DNA from: Agapetus fuscipes
Lineage: Eukaryota > Arthropoda > Insecta > Trichoptera > Glossosomatidae
Reading direction: 5' to 3'
DNA: 64,000 bases
Assembly (NCBI GenBank): GCA_951799405.1
Contig: OX637353.1
Coordinates: forward strand, 10,168,001 to 10,232,000
The notes under the pieces were generated by a model, which saw nothing but the letters and a program-made list of their open reading frames with translations, had not been told where the DNA came from and made no database searches. Of the stretch, positions 25,675-38,000 are shown piece after piece. The number at the start of each line of letters is the position of its first letter. Position 1 is the stretch's first letter. Made by a program: the position numbers and the translations under genes.

Positions 25675-26483
25675 GAAGTGTGTAGGTGGTAGGTAAAAAT
25701 ATTTACACAGCCTTCTTGCTAAGTATACACTCAATACTGCGTCTGCGCTTTTTAAATTTTATTTATTTGTGGCGTATGTACCAATTTTCTCCGTGAAGGT
25801 TTTAATCACAAATAAAATCTTATGTTTGATAATAATATAATCTGTAAGTATTTGCGCAATGTTTTTCAATAGTACTTTATTACAATAAAAATTACGCAAA
25901 CGGCAAGCATGACAAGCTGTCATATTGATTTTAAATTACCCGCTTGTCTTTATCACGGAAACAACATGTCACACGGTAGGTAAACTTTTTTTTTTGTTAA
26001 AACAAATTAAAAAAATATTTAACATATTTCGTTATACTTTTCGTGAAGTAACAGCATATTTCATTTGTTTCCAAATTTATTGCAGCTGATAACGATTCAT
26101 CCATTACTTAGGATAAGTTGAACAGCATCATTTACAAAAGAAGAAGAAGAAACCCCTAGCATCTGTCAAACACTTCCATAATATTTTTCAAAATATACTA
26201 AAAAATAAACTGTATTAATTTAACCGTTGCTTTTGATATCGAGGTTTGCTACATTTATTTCTTTGTAATATAACTTTTCTTAGGCTTATTCTATTCCATC
26301 CATAAAAGGATGACAGGATCCCATGATGTCCGATGGGATTCTGATTAAAAGGACTTTCCATTTTTCTCTTCTCTGCAATTTCCAATAACGACGGATGAGA
26401 CCGTGAAATCTAATTTGATTTTGTGAATATGTCCAACAAACTACCATAGCTCATGTTTTTATTTATTTATTTCACAGATCCAA
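25675..26483. other. Divergent promoter region, ferritin / APC10
   Basis: The two genes are head-to-head. ACACG/GTAGGTAAAC near 25977 looks like the donor of a 5' non-coding APC10 exon, and the acceptor TTATTTCACAG lies ten bases before the APC10 start codon. No TATA box stands out. Confidence 0.45.
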
Positions 26484-28773
26484 ATGAGTGTGGAGAAGGA
26501 CCCTCTGGTTGGCGAGAGGTCTGGAGCAGTTAGAGAAGTGGGAACCCATGCTATTTGGAGTCTATCATCATGTAAACCTGGTAAATTAGCTATGCAAGTC
26601 TTCACCAAGTACTTAATTGTCTTTTTTTTTATTTCTCTGCAAAGTTGGCATTCTAAAATATCATTTCCGTGGGGACGTTGTGTGCACAAATTTTAGTTGT
26701 TCTAGTTGGTAGGTTTGTCATTTTTGAAAGAAAAAAGGAAGTACAAGGCATAAAAGGAAGGCAGCGCCTCATGACAGAAGCAAGAACTCAAGCAACGCCT
26801 CTGCATAGACCCCCAAGACTTTCAAGAATTGGGGAGCCTCCCGCACAGGATTCCTTAAAAAAGAAAAAAATGTAGGTTCTAAAAGACATCATGCACATTT
26901 ATTGTATTGGGTGTCGAAACACAAGATGGAGAAAGCAAGGAAATAGATTTTTGAGGACATTATTGTTTTTGACAGGTCTGGCTGACAGTTGTGTCCCATA
27001 CTCTGCTTCAAAGCCGCGAGCTAATTTCGTGTCTACTAAATTATAATTTCTTAACATTGCCTTCCTTTGAAAATTGAGCAATAAATTGTTTTGCAAGATT
27101 TTTGAAATTATGTTAAAATGGAATTTAGCCACCGTATATTTTTGTTAGACATAGTTTTCAAATTTAAGATTTCTCTCTAATTTTTCTATTCAAAATTTAA
27201 CAAAAATATGTAAGTACTGCCGTTGAATACAAGCAAGTAGTTAAAAAATAACTCATTTTGCAAAGAAAGAAAACTATGATCAAATAAAAAAAGAGCTATT
27301 ATGCGATATTGATTTCAATTTATTGCTTCATTTTTATTTTCAGGCTTTGGCATTGATCAGCTGAGGGACGACTGTATGGACACATACTGGCAGTCTGACG
27401 GGCAGCTGCCTCATCTGGTCAACATTCAGTTCCAGCGCAAGACAACCATCAGCCACATCTACATCTACACAGACTACAAACTGGACGAGAGCTACACTCC
27501 CAGTAGGATATCCATACGGGCCGGAACACACTTTAACGATCTGCAAGAAGTAGAAGTTATTGAGCTCAGTGAACCTACAGGTAATCAAATAGCAGGGCCA
27601 AACACTCCTGGTATAAAACATTGTGTAATATTCCGCTCTATAGCGTAAATAGAAAAATGCATGGAAGATACACGTCTAGTGGATGATTCAGGTTTCTTAC
27701 ATTTCTTCTATTCACAGTTGTGCACAGTCGAGGGGAGTTCACGCAATACTTTATACTTGAGGTAAAACACTGTATACAGGATCTACATGAAACTTAATGA
27801 ACATGTTCAAGATAAAAACTTCCGGGGCCATCTTGCAAAAAGTCACTTACGGCAGTTCACCGTGAAATTAGCTGTGTTATTTTGCTTGTGATTCTTATTC
27901 TGTATTTCAATTAAAGAGCGCAATTATTGCATTCTAAAACTTGTGTCAGGGAGGTTGTAGGCTATGGAGAAAAACAAAATAATGCCCATTAATTTTATCA
28001 GTTGGTAGCCCCGAAGATCACAGCTGTTCCTTGGTTCAAATGCTGAAACAATTAAATTTGAAATATTAAACTGAAATTTTGCAATTGACACTAACTGGTA
28101 TTTAAACTTTGAAATGTTTGCTGATTGTGTAAAACTTAATAGTTCCTCAACAAATGAACATAGGCTTTGGTAAAACAACAACATATCTTGGCGATCTTGG
28201 AATGGCAACTGTTACAAAACAGCATTGTAGAAAACCTTCATCAGCATTTATGTGACTTACAAATTAGACTAGAGATTATTTTTCAATGGCATTGAAGCCC
28301 ATATCAAGCCTTGGTCTCCACCAACTTAAGACACCCCTGTCCTCCAGTTAGGCACCTGCAGTAGACATGCCGCATCCCTCCTCACCTCAACCTTGATCTC
28401 CCAACCCTTCTCCTTCCTCCTGGGTGCCCAGTCATGATGTATTTTTTCTGAAATATATTTGCCTTTACCCTATGCACGTGCCTGCTTTGTACATGCCGAA
28501 CCCATTTCAAACTCAAGCTCACATTTTTTTTATAATTAATTCAGCTTGTGTTACATTTCAGGTTGGGTTGTAATACCAATCAAGGACATTCACGAAAGGC
28601 CGATAAGAACATTCATGATCCAAATTGCCGTCGTCAGCAATCACCAAAATGGCAGAGACACACACATGAGACAAGTCAAAGTCCATTCCCCTTGCCAAGG
28701 CCGAGGACTCGCTTTAGATCACTTTGGTAATTTCAGTACAATACAGTTCTTGCAGTACAGTACCATAAGATAA
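26484..28773 (+). CDS. APC10: Anaphase-promoting complex subunit 10
   Basis: APC10/DOC1 is the DOC-domain subunit that helps the APC/C ubiquitin ligase recognise destruction-box substrates and bind them processively. Exons 26484-26580, 27344-27580 and 28562-28773 join (phases 1 and 1) to 181 aa, matching the usual size of about 185. The DOC jellyroll fills nearly the whole protein: AVREVGTHAIWSLSSCKPG, FGIDQLRDDCMDTYWQSDGQ, LPHLVNIQFQRKT, DYKLDESYTPSRISIRAG, RTFMIQIAVVSNHQNGRDTH and MRQVKVHSP. The C-terminus is the conserved Ile-Arg tail (QYSTIR) that docks into APC3/Cdc27. AATAAA is at 28855. All parts look intact. Confidence 0.96.
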
Positions 28774-29086
28774 TTATAGCAAATGTAATAATACCCAATA
28801 ATTATATTATTACCTACTCTTAATACTTCTTTGTCCATATTATAACCTTTAATCAATAAAAATATGATTTTAACTAGGTATTTGTTTTATTTACCTACCT
28901 TCCTTAGGTATTCATTATGACATCTGGGAATAAAAAAAACTTGCAACAATATTTTCATTTATCAACTTTTATTTGAAAAAGTACAAAAAAACGTCTTAAC
29001 CTTATTTTTATCATTTTTTTCATGTCATTAATAGAATTGAATTGTGTTTACATATTTCAATCCAATAATCAAATTCAATTTTATAA
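28774..29086. other. Spacer APC10 to EAR gene
   Basis: AT-rich 300 bp with the APC10 poly(A) signal (28855-28860). It must hold the start of the next gene; nothing else is visible. Confidence 0.5.
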
Positions 29087-32000
29087 ATGTATCTAAATTT
29101 AGTATTTATTTTGTTGTGTTTACATAATAAATTGAGTATTTGTGCTGAGCATGGTACACAATCTATAACAAATAAGTTGTATGTAAATCTCCAACAAAGA
29201 TATGGCACAATAGGTATGTACACATTGGGAATTAAAAAAATATGTGTTCTAAAATCAATAAAAAATAATCATTTATGCTTCAAGATGATGGCAAAATTTT
29301 ACAAGAGATATTGGCTTTCAAAAACAGTCTAAGACAACAAAGCAGAATGAAGCGTGACTTTCAGTCAATGCAAAAATACATTTCGGATTCTGAAGGAGGT
29401 AAGATTTTTTATTCGAGCACAATTTCAAAGTGACTAAAATCCTTATATTTAATTATTATACTTTATTTTTTAAATATCTATTATTGCACTTTTTCTGAGA
29501 TGATTATATTATATATTTTTTCTTAAAACGAATACAGTGAAACTATGGGAAATATTGGTAAAATTAAAAATATATAAATAAGAGACCCCTCATGTTTTCT
29601 CAAATCAAAAACAAACAAGAAACAATTGCAAAAAAAAAAGAGTTTACTAAAACAAAACAATAAAATAGATTCCTATGTATATGAATAAAAAATTTAATCA
29701 TTTCTGAGATTCTCGATCCAAAAATATACGTGCATATTCTATACATTAAGTATGGACGGAGTAACACACCTTTTTACATATTTTAACACCCTTGATTTTA
29801 GCAATAGGAAGTTTTATAAAAAAATTGAGCAATCACTTAAAGTATCAATACATTATAACATCTTCGGTCTTATGCACTAGATGGGTTCAATAATAATCTA
29901 GAGTTAAACTGACTTCATTATGGAAAAATTGACTTTAAAACGGTTTGACAAACCTTTTTACAAACGCAGCCTTTAGTTTCAATCCCTTAAAAAAGGGTAT
30001 GAGTCTTTTAGCATTAAATGTAGTAATATAGGAATATTTCCAAAAATAAAATAAATATATGGAAACACCGCAAATGGAATGGAATTTTTCTGTTTCCGTA
30101 CATCTATCTCATTTTTTTAAATCCTGAATTTCCGTCTTTGATTGTACATGACTCCTACATCCTATAGGATTTGATAAGCTGATGTTGATACACATGTATA
30201 TATTATTGGCATTTATATGGTCATTATTAATTAAAAACTTAAATAGGGAAACATTCATGCATACTAGACATGAGAATTCAATCAAAGGCAAGAATTACAC
30301 AAAATGCTTTAATAACCATGACGTAGATAAGAACGTAGATTATTTCACTTAATTATTAAAACTTAATTTATTTCAAAACATTAACCTGCATATATTTTTC
30401 ATAATGAAATCAAATATTTGTAATTAAAAATAATATAAAATTCTGATGAAATCTGAGACGCAGTTTTCATTAAAAAAAAAAAGTTAAATCTAAAAGGCAC
30501 TGAAAGTTTTGTCAAACAGATAGATGAAACTTTCATAATTTATTGAAAGGAAAAGTAATCTCTAAAAATTAATGGTAAATCTCTTTTTGGCGATTTGCTA
30601 AATGGAGTCAGCACAAAGTTTTCAAATTTCATGGTGGGGTGATGACACAGATCTAGGTGACTAACCCCCGTATTCACGATCAAAACTGATTTAAGTGCCT
30701 TACTCAAGCGCTACACTTACTCAAGGGTCGACATTCTGGAGCGTTTTGTTTCACAAAGAACACTCAAGCAGTAATCAGCGTAGTGCCCAACCCCCAGGAG
30801 ACGTACGGGTTTGTCATTGGCTCTCGAAAAAACCCAGCTCTGTAGGGTAATTTCACACTTTTTTTTTCTTTCGTAAATTGATAGATTAAAGTTATTAAAA
30901 TAGTCTCCCGTTTTTTTTTTTTTTTAATAATGCGTATTTTTTGAATTAGGGCGCTTTTAAATTTGTCATTTTTCCATTTCCTGTGAAACGGCCCATTTTT
31001 TGCATTTGGGCGGATGTGACGTCGATGGATCTCATTCGGCTCAGCTGTCATTCAGTCGTGTGTATTTTTGTATGGCGGATTTGTTTACATTTGACGAGTA
31101 TATCTATTTTCATCAATTTAAACTATTATTTGCACTTTAAAGTTAGTTGTGCCGTGTATAAAGTATAATTGAATTGGTGTAATCATCAAAGATGACTGAA
31201 AAGGGCTTTGAAAAGGCTCAATCTGACAATTTACCGGAGGTCGATGCTATGATGTGTATGTGTATTTCTCCAAGAACATGGACTTCATAAGTTCAGAATT
31301 ACGTGGAGTAAAAGCTTCAAGGTAAGAAAAATAGTTCTGTTTATGTGTCAAAGTTCATTTAGATTCATAAATTCTCCAGATATTATACGTTTTCATGCAA
31401 ACATCTTTCCTTTACAAATTCTGTAACCTTACTTATTTAAATTGCAATACTGCCATGTCATAGCTTCTAAATCTTAATATAAAGGCTAAATTAATTGTTT
31501 ATAAAGCTTACTTCCTTTATTACATCATTAAAAGTTGTTTTTAATCACATAACCTTACTTTACACCAGTCAAGGGTTGTGCACTTGCAATATATCCTAAC
31601 CCTTATTCCGTTTGTTTGTTTTTAGATCTTCGAGAGAAAGTTACGGAGACAATGCCATTGGCTATGTGCAAGTGAAACGCGATGGAGCCATTTGCACTGT
31701 TAAGGCCCGTATAACACCAGAACACAAAGTCCGTACAAAAGCATACGCGGTAACCTTGATCACCGATGAGGAACAAGGCACTGTTGAATCATGTGTCTGT
31801 GAAGATTGTCCAGCATCTCAAGGTCAGTAATGAATATTAGATTCACGAGGTGTCATGATTCCTTTGTAAAAGCAATAAAATGTAAGAGATCTAATTAGCA
31901 GGCTCGGCTCACCAAATAATTGCTATCTGTAATCTAAGATGCAAAGATATGTTAACATTTAAGATTCATGCCCACAAACGGACACGTGTAAGTTCGCGCT

Positions 32001-35000
32001 TACGAATTCTGTATGTGTACCTACTTACAAATTAAAATCCAATCTTCAAACGAACATACATCCTGCTACTGGTGCCGACCTTCCCTGAAACGGGCGACAT
32101 TGGCAAAGTGAAACATATTTTATAGTGTGGGCGGTCAGACTCATATCAATCCATTGGCCAACATTATGGCCTTGCTGACTGCAAATATTTTTTCTTTTTA
32201 ATTTCATTATTTTTCTAAAGAAAACAATATTTTGTGAAAAAATATTCCAATTTTTACTTAAAATTTATGTCAACAAAATAAGTGAATATTTTTTGTTAAT
32301 TCATCAATATATAAAGTATTAAAGCAGAGGTCTACATTATTTGCATCTGTATTAATCAAAATGAAACATTTTTTTATTTTTACTCTCTTACAGGAGGTTG
32401 CAAGCATGCAGTAGCCTTTCTGTCATGGGTGCATCGTCGCAGCGAAGAGCCAGCAAAGACAGAAGTGAAATGTTACTGGAAGCGGTCAAAGATGGCAGAG
32501 ATAGGCTCAGCTGTGAAATTCATAAAATGTAGGGATTTAGGAGAACTTAAAACTTTCACAGCTGGGCCTTCGAGTAACGGAAAGTTTTTGGCATCCGTCG
32601 TTAAAGCAACGAAGGAAGCTGACGTCAAGGATGTCCTCCTTATGAAGTATTTTAAGGAGGGCAATCCTATAGAATCCCTTAGCATCCATAGATTAATGGA
32701 GGAATTTATAGACGATGGAAAAGGCACGACCCCTCAGCAATTTCAAACATACTGTGAAAATAGAATGAGTGTTAAGGCGTGCAACGAGGCAGCCAAGGAA
32801 ACTCTGGAGCAGGCTGATTGCACTCTTTGGTACGAGTTGAGGTATGGGAGAATCACAGCATCCAAGATCCATGAAGCGTCACGCTGTCACACTCCTGATG
32901 GCTCTCTTGTGGAGCAGCTGTTGGGAGGAAAAATTTTTGAGACGGCAGCTGTGACACGTGGCCGAAAACTGGAAGAGTTGGTTTTCAAAAAAATCAAAAA
33001 GCAATATCCCGATCTGAAAAAATGTGGATTATTGCTATCCAAGCATTATCCATTTTTTGGAGCTTCTCCTGATGGAGTATCTCAAGAATATGTACTTGAG
33101 ATAAAATGTCCAAGCACCGAAAAATGGATGGAGAAATATTTTGTCAAAGACAAACCCACTCCGAAGTTCTTTGCACAAATCCAAATGCAAATGCATTTTA
33201 CAAAAAAGAAAAGAGGAATATTCTGTGTTGCCAAACCGGATTTTGAAAAGAGTTGTGAGACCGTTGAATGCACTGTGGAGTATGATGAAAATTATTGTTT
33301 AGATTTAATGGAAAAAGCATGTGAATTTTGGACTAAAACATTATTTTTTAGATTATTTCAATAAATGTTTTATTTTATATGAATTAATTTTTATCTGTAA
33401 TGTTGATCTGCTATTCATGTTCTTATTCTCTCAACATTCTGAATAATTATATACTTGAGAATATTATTTATTGTTTGTATCCCTTGACTTATAGGTTGGT
33501 ATGACGCTGAACACCCATGCTGTAAAAAATGGTTCACTTTGCCAATAAAAGGACGGCAAAAGTTGCTGGGCTTTTGTTCATTTGAGTATTCATTTATATG
33601 GTTTTTGAATTGTAAGTACACATGCAGCATTTGTAAGCGAGAACTTACACTTGTCTGTTTGTGGGTGTGTATTTAGTAGGAACTTTAAATGTTTATGTAT
33701 ATTTTCAACCTAGATTACATTAGACTTTATGTATTACACTGTGGGTACTTTGAAAAGTATAGCTATAAGGTGTTTTAATGCATATTTACCAAAGTCTAAC
33801 AATTTTAAAGTATAGTTATTTATGTATTTTATAACTGCTGTTTCTTAACTACTTTTTTATATTTGATATATGTGATAACTACTTTGTTAACAAAAGGTTC
33901 ACTTGCCAATATTACCTCTGTTCCAGGGAAGAGCGTCAAGTTTAAGGGCTTGTGCATTCAGTTTAAATTTGGGTCTTTATTTTGTTAATGAACATGCAGC
34001 ATATTATGTAAACGTTAACTAACACAATATGCCTGCTTATAGAAATGTATTTAATATGAATCATAAAGTCATGTGTATCTTTACCATTTAGATTATAATG
34101 TAAAAATGCACTACTTAACAATACCTGGTATTGGAGTTTTTCATATGTTCTTATTATGTAGGTATCATCTTTCTGTTGGTTTTTCTAATAAAAATAAAGA
34201 AGTTGTTGATTGAAGTGTACTTTATTAATAAAAAAGGCTTTCCATTATTAATACAAACATTAATACTCATTATGTACATGTTGCAACAGATGTAAAGTGA
34301 GATTCAGAAAAATTGACCAGAATAGTAAATGTAACTTAGTAAGCAACATGTGAAATGAAGAGTTGAATAGTAAAAATTAGATAAAAGCTATCAAGGTAAA
34401 TTAAAACACATTAAGATTTAAAAATAATCTCAGTCATACAAGTGAAATGAAGAGTTGAATGGCAAAAAATAGATAAAAGCCACCAAGTTAAATAAAAACA
34501 TGAGATTTCAAAAATAATCTCAGTCATACAAGTGAAATGAAGATTTGAATGGTAAAAAATAGATAAAAGCCACCAAGTTAAATAAAAACACATGAGATTT
34601 CAAAAATAATCTCAGTCATACAAGTGAAATGAAGAGTTGAATAGTAAAAATTTGATAAAAGCCACCAAGTTAAATAAAAACACATGAGATTTAAAAAATA
34701 ATCTCAGTCATACAAGTGAAATGAAGAGTTGAATGGTGTAAAATAGATAAAAGCGACCAAGGTAAATAAAAACACTTGAGATTTAAAAAGTAATATCAGT
34801 CATACAAGTGAAATGAAGAGTTGAATGGTGTAAAATAGATAAAAGCGACCAAGGTAAATAAAAACACTTGAGATTTAAAAAGTAATATCAGTCATAAGCT
34901 CAAAAGCATAAAGGTTAAATATAAGTACTGAAAATAAAAATTGAATTTTAAAAGTAATGTCTAAGGGTGGCTAACCCTTCTAAACTTTGATCAATGATTT

Positions 35001-38000
35001 TTGTAAGTTGATCAGACCACAAGCAATCACAATAATTTCATCCAAGCGATTCACGAGGTTGTGGTCGATAGTTGAATGCATAGTGAGCATATGAAATTCT
35101 CTCACTCTGCTTATCACACGCTCTACGTGAATACATAAAGCGGCAATTCGCTTTGCTTCCTTAACTTCGTTTTGGCTAAGGGTACTTTTCTGCAGCACGC
35201 TTGGAGGGCGAACAAGGTGAGCACCCTTTTCCTCTAAAACATGGGAAATATTCTTAAACCCCCGATCTGCCATCACCCATGTTCCTGTGGCGATGTTGTC
35301 GAAATAGCCACAGTCCTGAGCAATAGTAGAGTCGGTTGCTCGGCCTCCATACCCACATGATAAGAAATTAATGAGACCATCTGGAGTGCAAGAAATTAGA
35401 TATTTTACCGTATTACAGGCCTTGTATTCAGACCACGTTAATGATTGGTGCAGCGAGTTGCCTGGTTTCTCAATTTGAATTTCAAGACAATCAATAATGG
35501 AACGGACGTTCCTATATCGAGCTCGAAATGCAATGGGCAATTCCAACCTTATGAGTTTTGCAGATGGCCATATAATCAACTCTTTGAGTACCCCTGATAA
35601 AATGGGAATCGTTTTCTTAAAAATGCGACATATAGAGGAATCTGACATTCCAAAATGTGCACCTATTACTTTATATGAAAAATTCAACCTAATTTTCTTT
35701 AGGCAAATCATTATATCTATAATAGGTGCACAAACTGTATCTTGCAGAATAGCCAATACATGGTACATTTCTTTTGGAATGCCTAAATACAGTTGAGGTT
35801 GGCGTTGCACAAGCAAAATATAACCTCTTTTCATCTCAACGTTAAGCGCGTCCATTTCCATATTGTTGTCTTCAAAATCCGAGCCACTACCATAGTCCAC
35901 AAAAAGATCAGAATCACTATCTTCAGGGTCTGAACTGGAAGATGAATAGACAGCTTCCACATTCAATTTTTCCAGAGGAGATTCCACAGGTTTCAACTTG
36001 ATCGGTGAGCAGCTACTGTGAGTGGTCGGGGGTCTCACATTCAAGGTGTTGGTTGCTTTGCTCCTGTAGGTGGGTACCATATTCACCTGCACTGCTTTAT
36101 CCAATGGAGCAGAAGTCAGATGCGTTGACTGCTCCACAGCATCCACATCAGTTGATGTGAATGCATCCACATCAACGGATGCGGAAGCATCCACATCAAC
36201 TGATGTGGATGCTTCAGAGTTTGTAGCGTTCAGACTTGCTTCTCTTAAAAGTTCCATCACTAGCATTTTTCTTTTTCTAATCTCGCCGGTTTTCCTATCC
36301 ACAGTCTTTTTAGCTTTTTGGCACTCAAATTTGTGCGGCAAAACTCCTTTCTTCAGGCGCATATTGCTTCCCATCAATCTGCCCATCATAAAGTTTTCCA
36401 AGTCGTCCTGGAGCTGTAAAAATATAAATAACATAATATGAGAGCATGTAGTTCACACAACTACTACAACAAAAAGTAAAAAGGTAGGTTAGACACATTA
36501 GTACATGACAATATATTATTATTAAGTATGCACACAAACTTCTAGGATAAAAAAGTTGTGATGTCACACAGCCGGGTTGTCAGGGCAAAGGCAAGCTTAT
36601 ATTTTATTATAGGTTGCTAAGGGGTCCAGTCCCATAGACCTGTGACCTTTGGCCGATGAGAAAATATTATATTTACATTCCAGTCCATTGCTGCCTTCCT
36701 AAAGAAACAAGTACAAAAACTTTGCTATGTTAACACTTGTTTTTTTATAAATTACGGAATCAAACAATATTTGAGGATGTTTTTGATCATTACTGACAAA
36801 AAAAACTATGAGTTTCTAATCAATTTGTTAAAAACAAATCGATTTTAATTTTGACACGTTTGACAGCGTTTTCACATGCCATTTCTTGAGCCACGTGATT
36901 TATTTACGAAGGCATGTAGAAATAACATATTTTATACATAGGTATGCAATTAAATAACAACAAAATACTATAACTTACATTAAAATGGTCTTCGCAAATG
37001 AAGCGGGTAGATTTGGAAGACAGAAGTTCGTCTCGCTTCATCACAAGACACCATTTTTTGTGGATAGCTGGATCGCGGGGCATCCGCAAAAACTTTTTAT
37101 CCGGTGTTGCACGTGACGTATTTGTACACATCGGAACTACACAATATTTATGATACTTCGAAGACATTTTTCAAGGTTTGTTGTGAGTTTATATTATGTT
37201 TGTCGGATCTCGGAAGCTTGATAATAGCACGTATTTTCACACTGACAGCCGGCTTTCTAATACTACAAACACACGTCGCACACGTCACTCACGCCACTTG
37301 GATCCAATGACGTCACACGAGCTCCAGCCAATAGCGTCGCGTTTGAATTGGACTCGATTTGTCGGCATTTTATTTTACAAAATTAAAAATGAAAAGCCCA
37401 ATTTTACCACTTAAAAAAAATATAGTTGAGATCCTTGACTTATAATCTACACAAAAATATCGTTTTCAACCATATTGCTCACCATTGCAATTACCCTATT
37501 GGTCAGTACCTTCCGACCGATATTCGGCGTACTTCACTCTTATCATTGCCGCCTCTTTCAAATTTCAATGTCATATCAACTTTGCATAAAACTTGACAAC
37601 AAATAAGTACGTATAACGCAATTACTACTTTAAGTAAACCGTAAGTACGAATTTGTTTGTTTACAATTTCTATTAGTTTTTAAAAATACATTTATGTAAT
37701 ATCCAATGTAAAGTGTTTTGATCGATTTCAGCGCCAAAAAGATGTTGTTTTCTCCAGCGGAAAAGGAGCTGCTGGTGGCTCTGATTAAAGAAAAACCTGT
37801 AATAGAAGATAAAATAACAGATCAAAGAAATCGTTGGCTTTGCAACCCTCAATGAGCAACGGCAAAACTGTATACAGAACGACGCATTTTTTCAATCAAA
37901 AACGTCTTCTAAATTCTTCCTCTTCGTAATACGTAAATGGGTCTTTACAGTCTCTGATATATTTTCTTGGGACACTATTTTTGAACAAAACAATGTTATT

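Larger units (their letters stand above)
30845..37496. mobile_element. ISL2EU/IS4EU-type DNA transposon with two converging genes
   Basis: 6652 bp from GGGTAATTTCACAC to TTGCAATTACCC, flanked by TA on both sides, which fits a 2-bp target duplication. Inside, a SWIM-YqaJ gene on the plus strand (31278-33364) converges on a THAP-DDE transposase gene on the minus strand (37167-34980). A THAP-type DDE transposase together with a YqaJ nuclease is the hallmark gene pair of ISL2EU elements. The 1.6 kb between the gene ends holds two unit T copies and a 92-bp tandem array. The same terminal sequences bound two 0.6-kb elements inside the foldback at 45528-51057. Confidence 0.82.
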
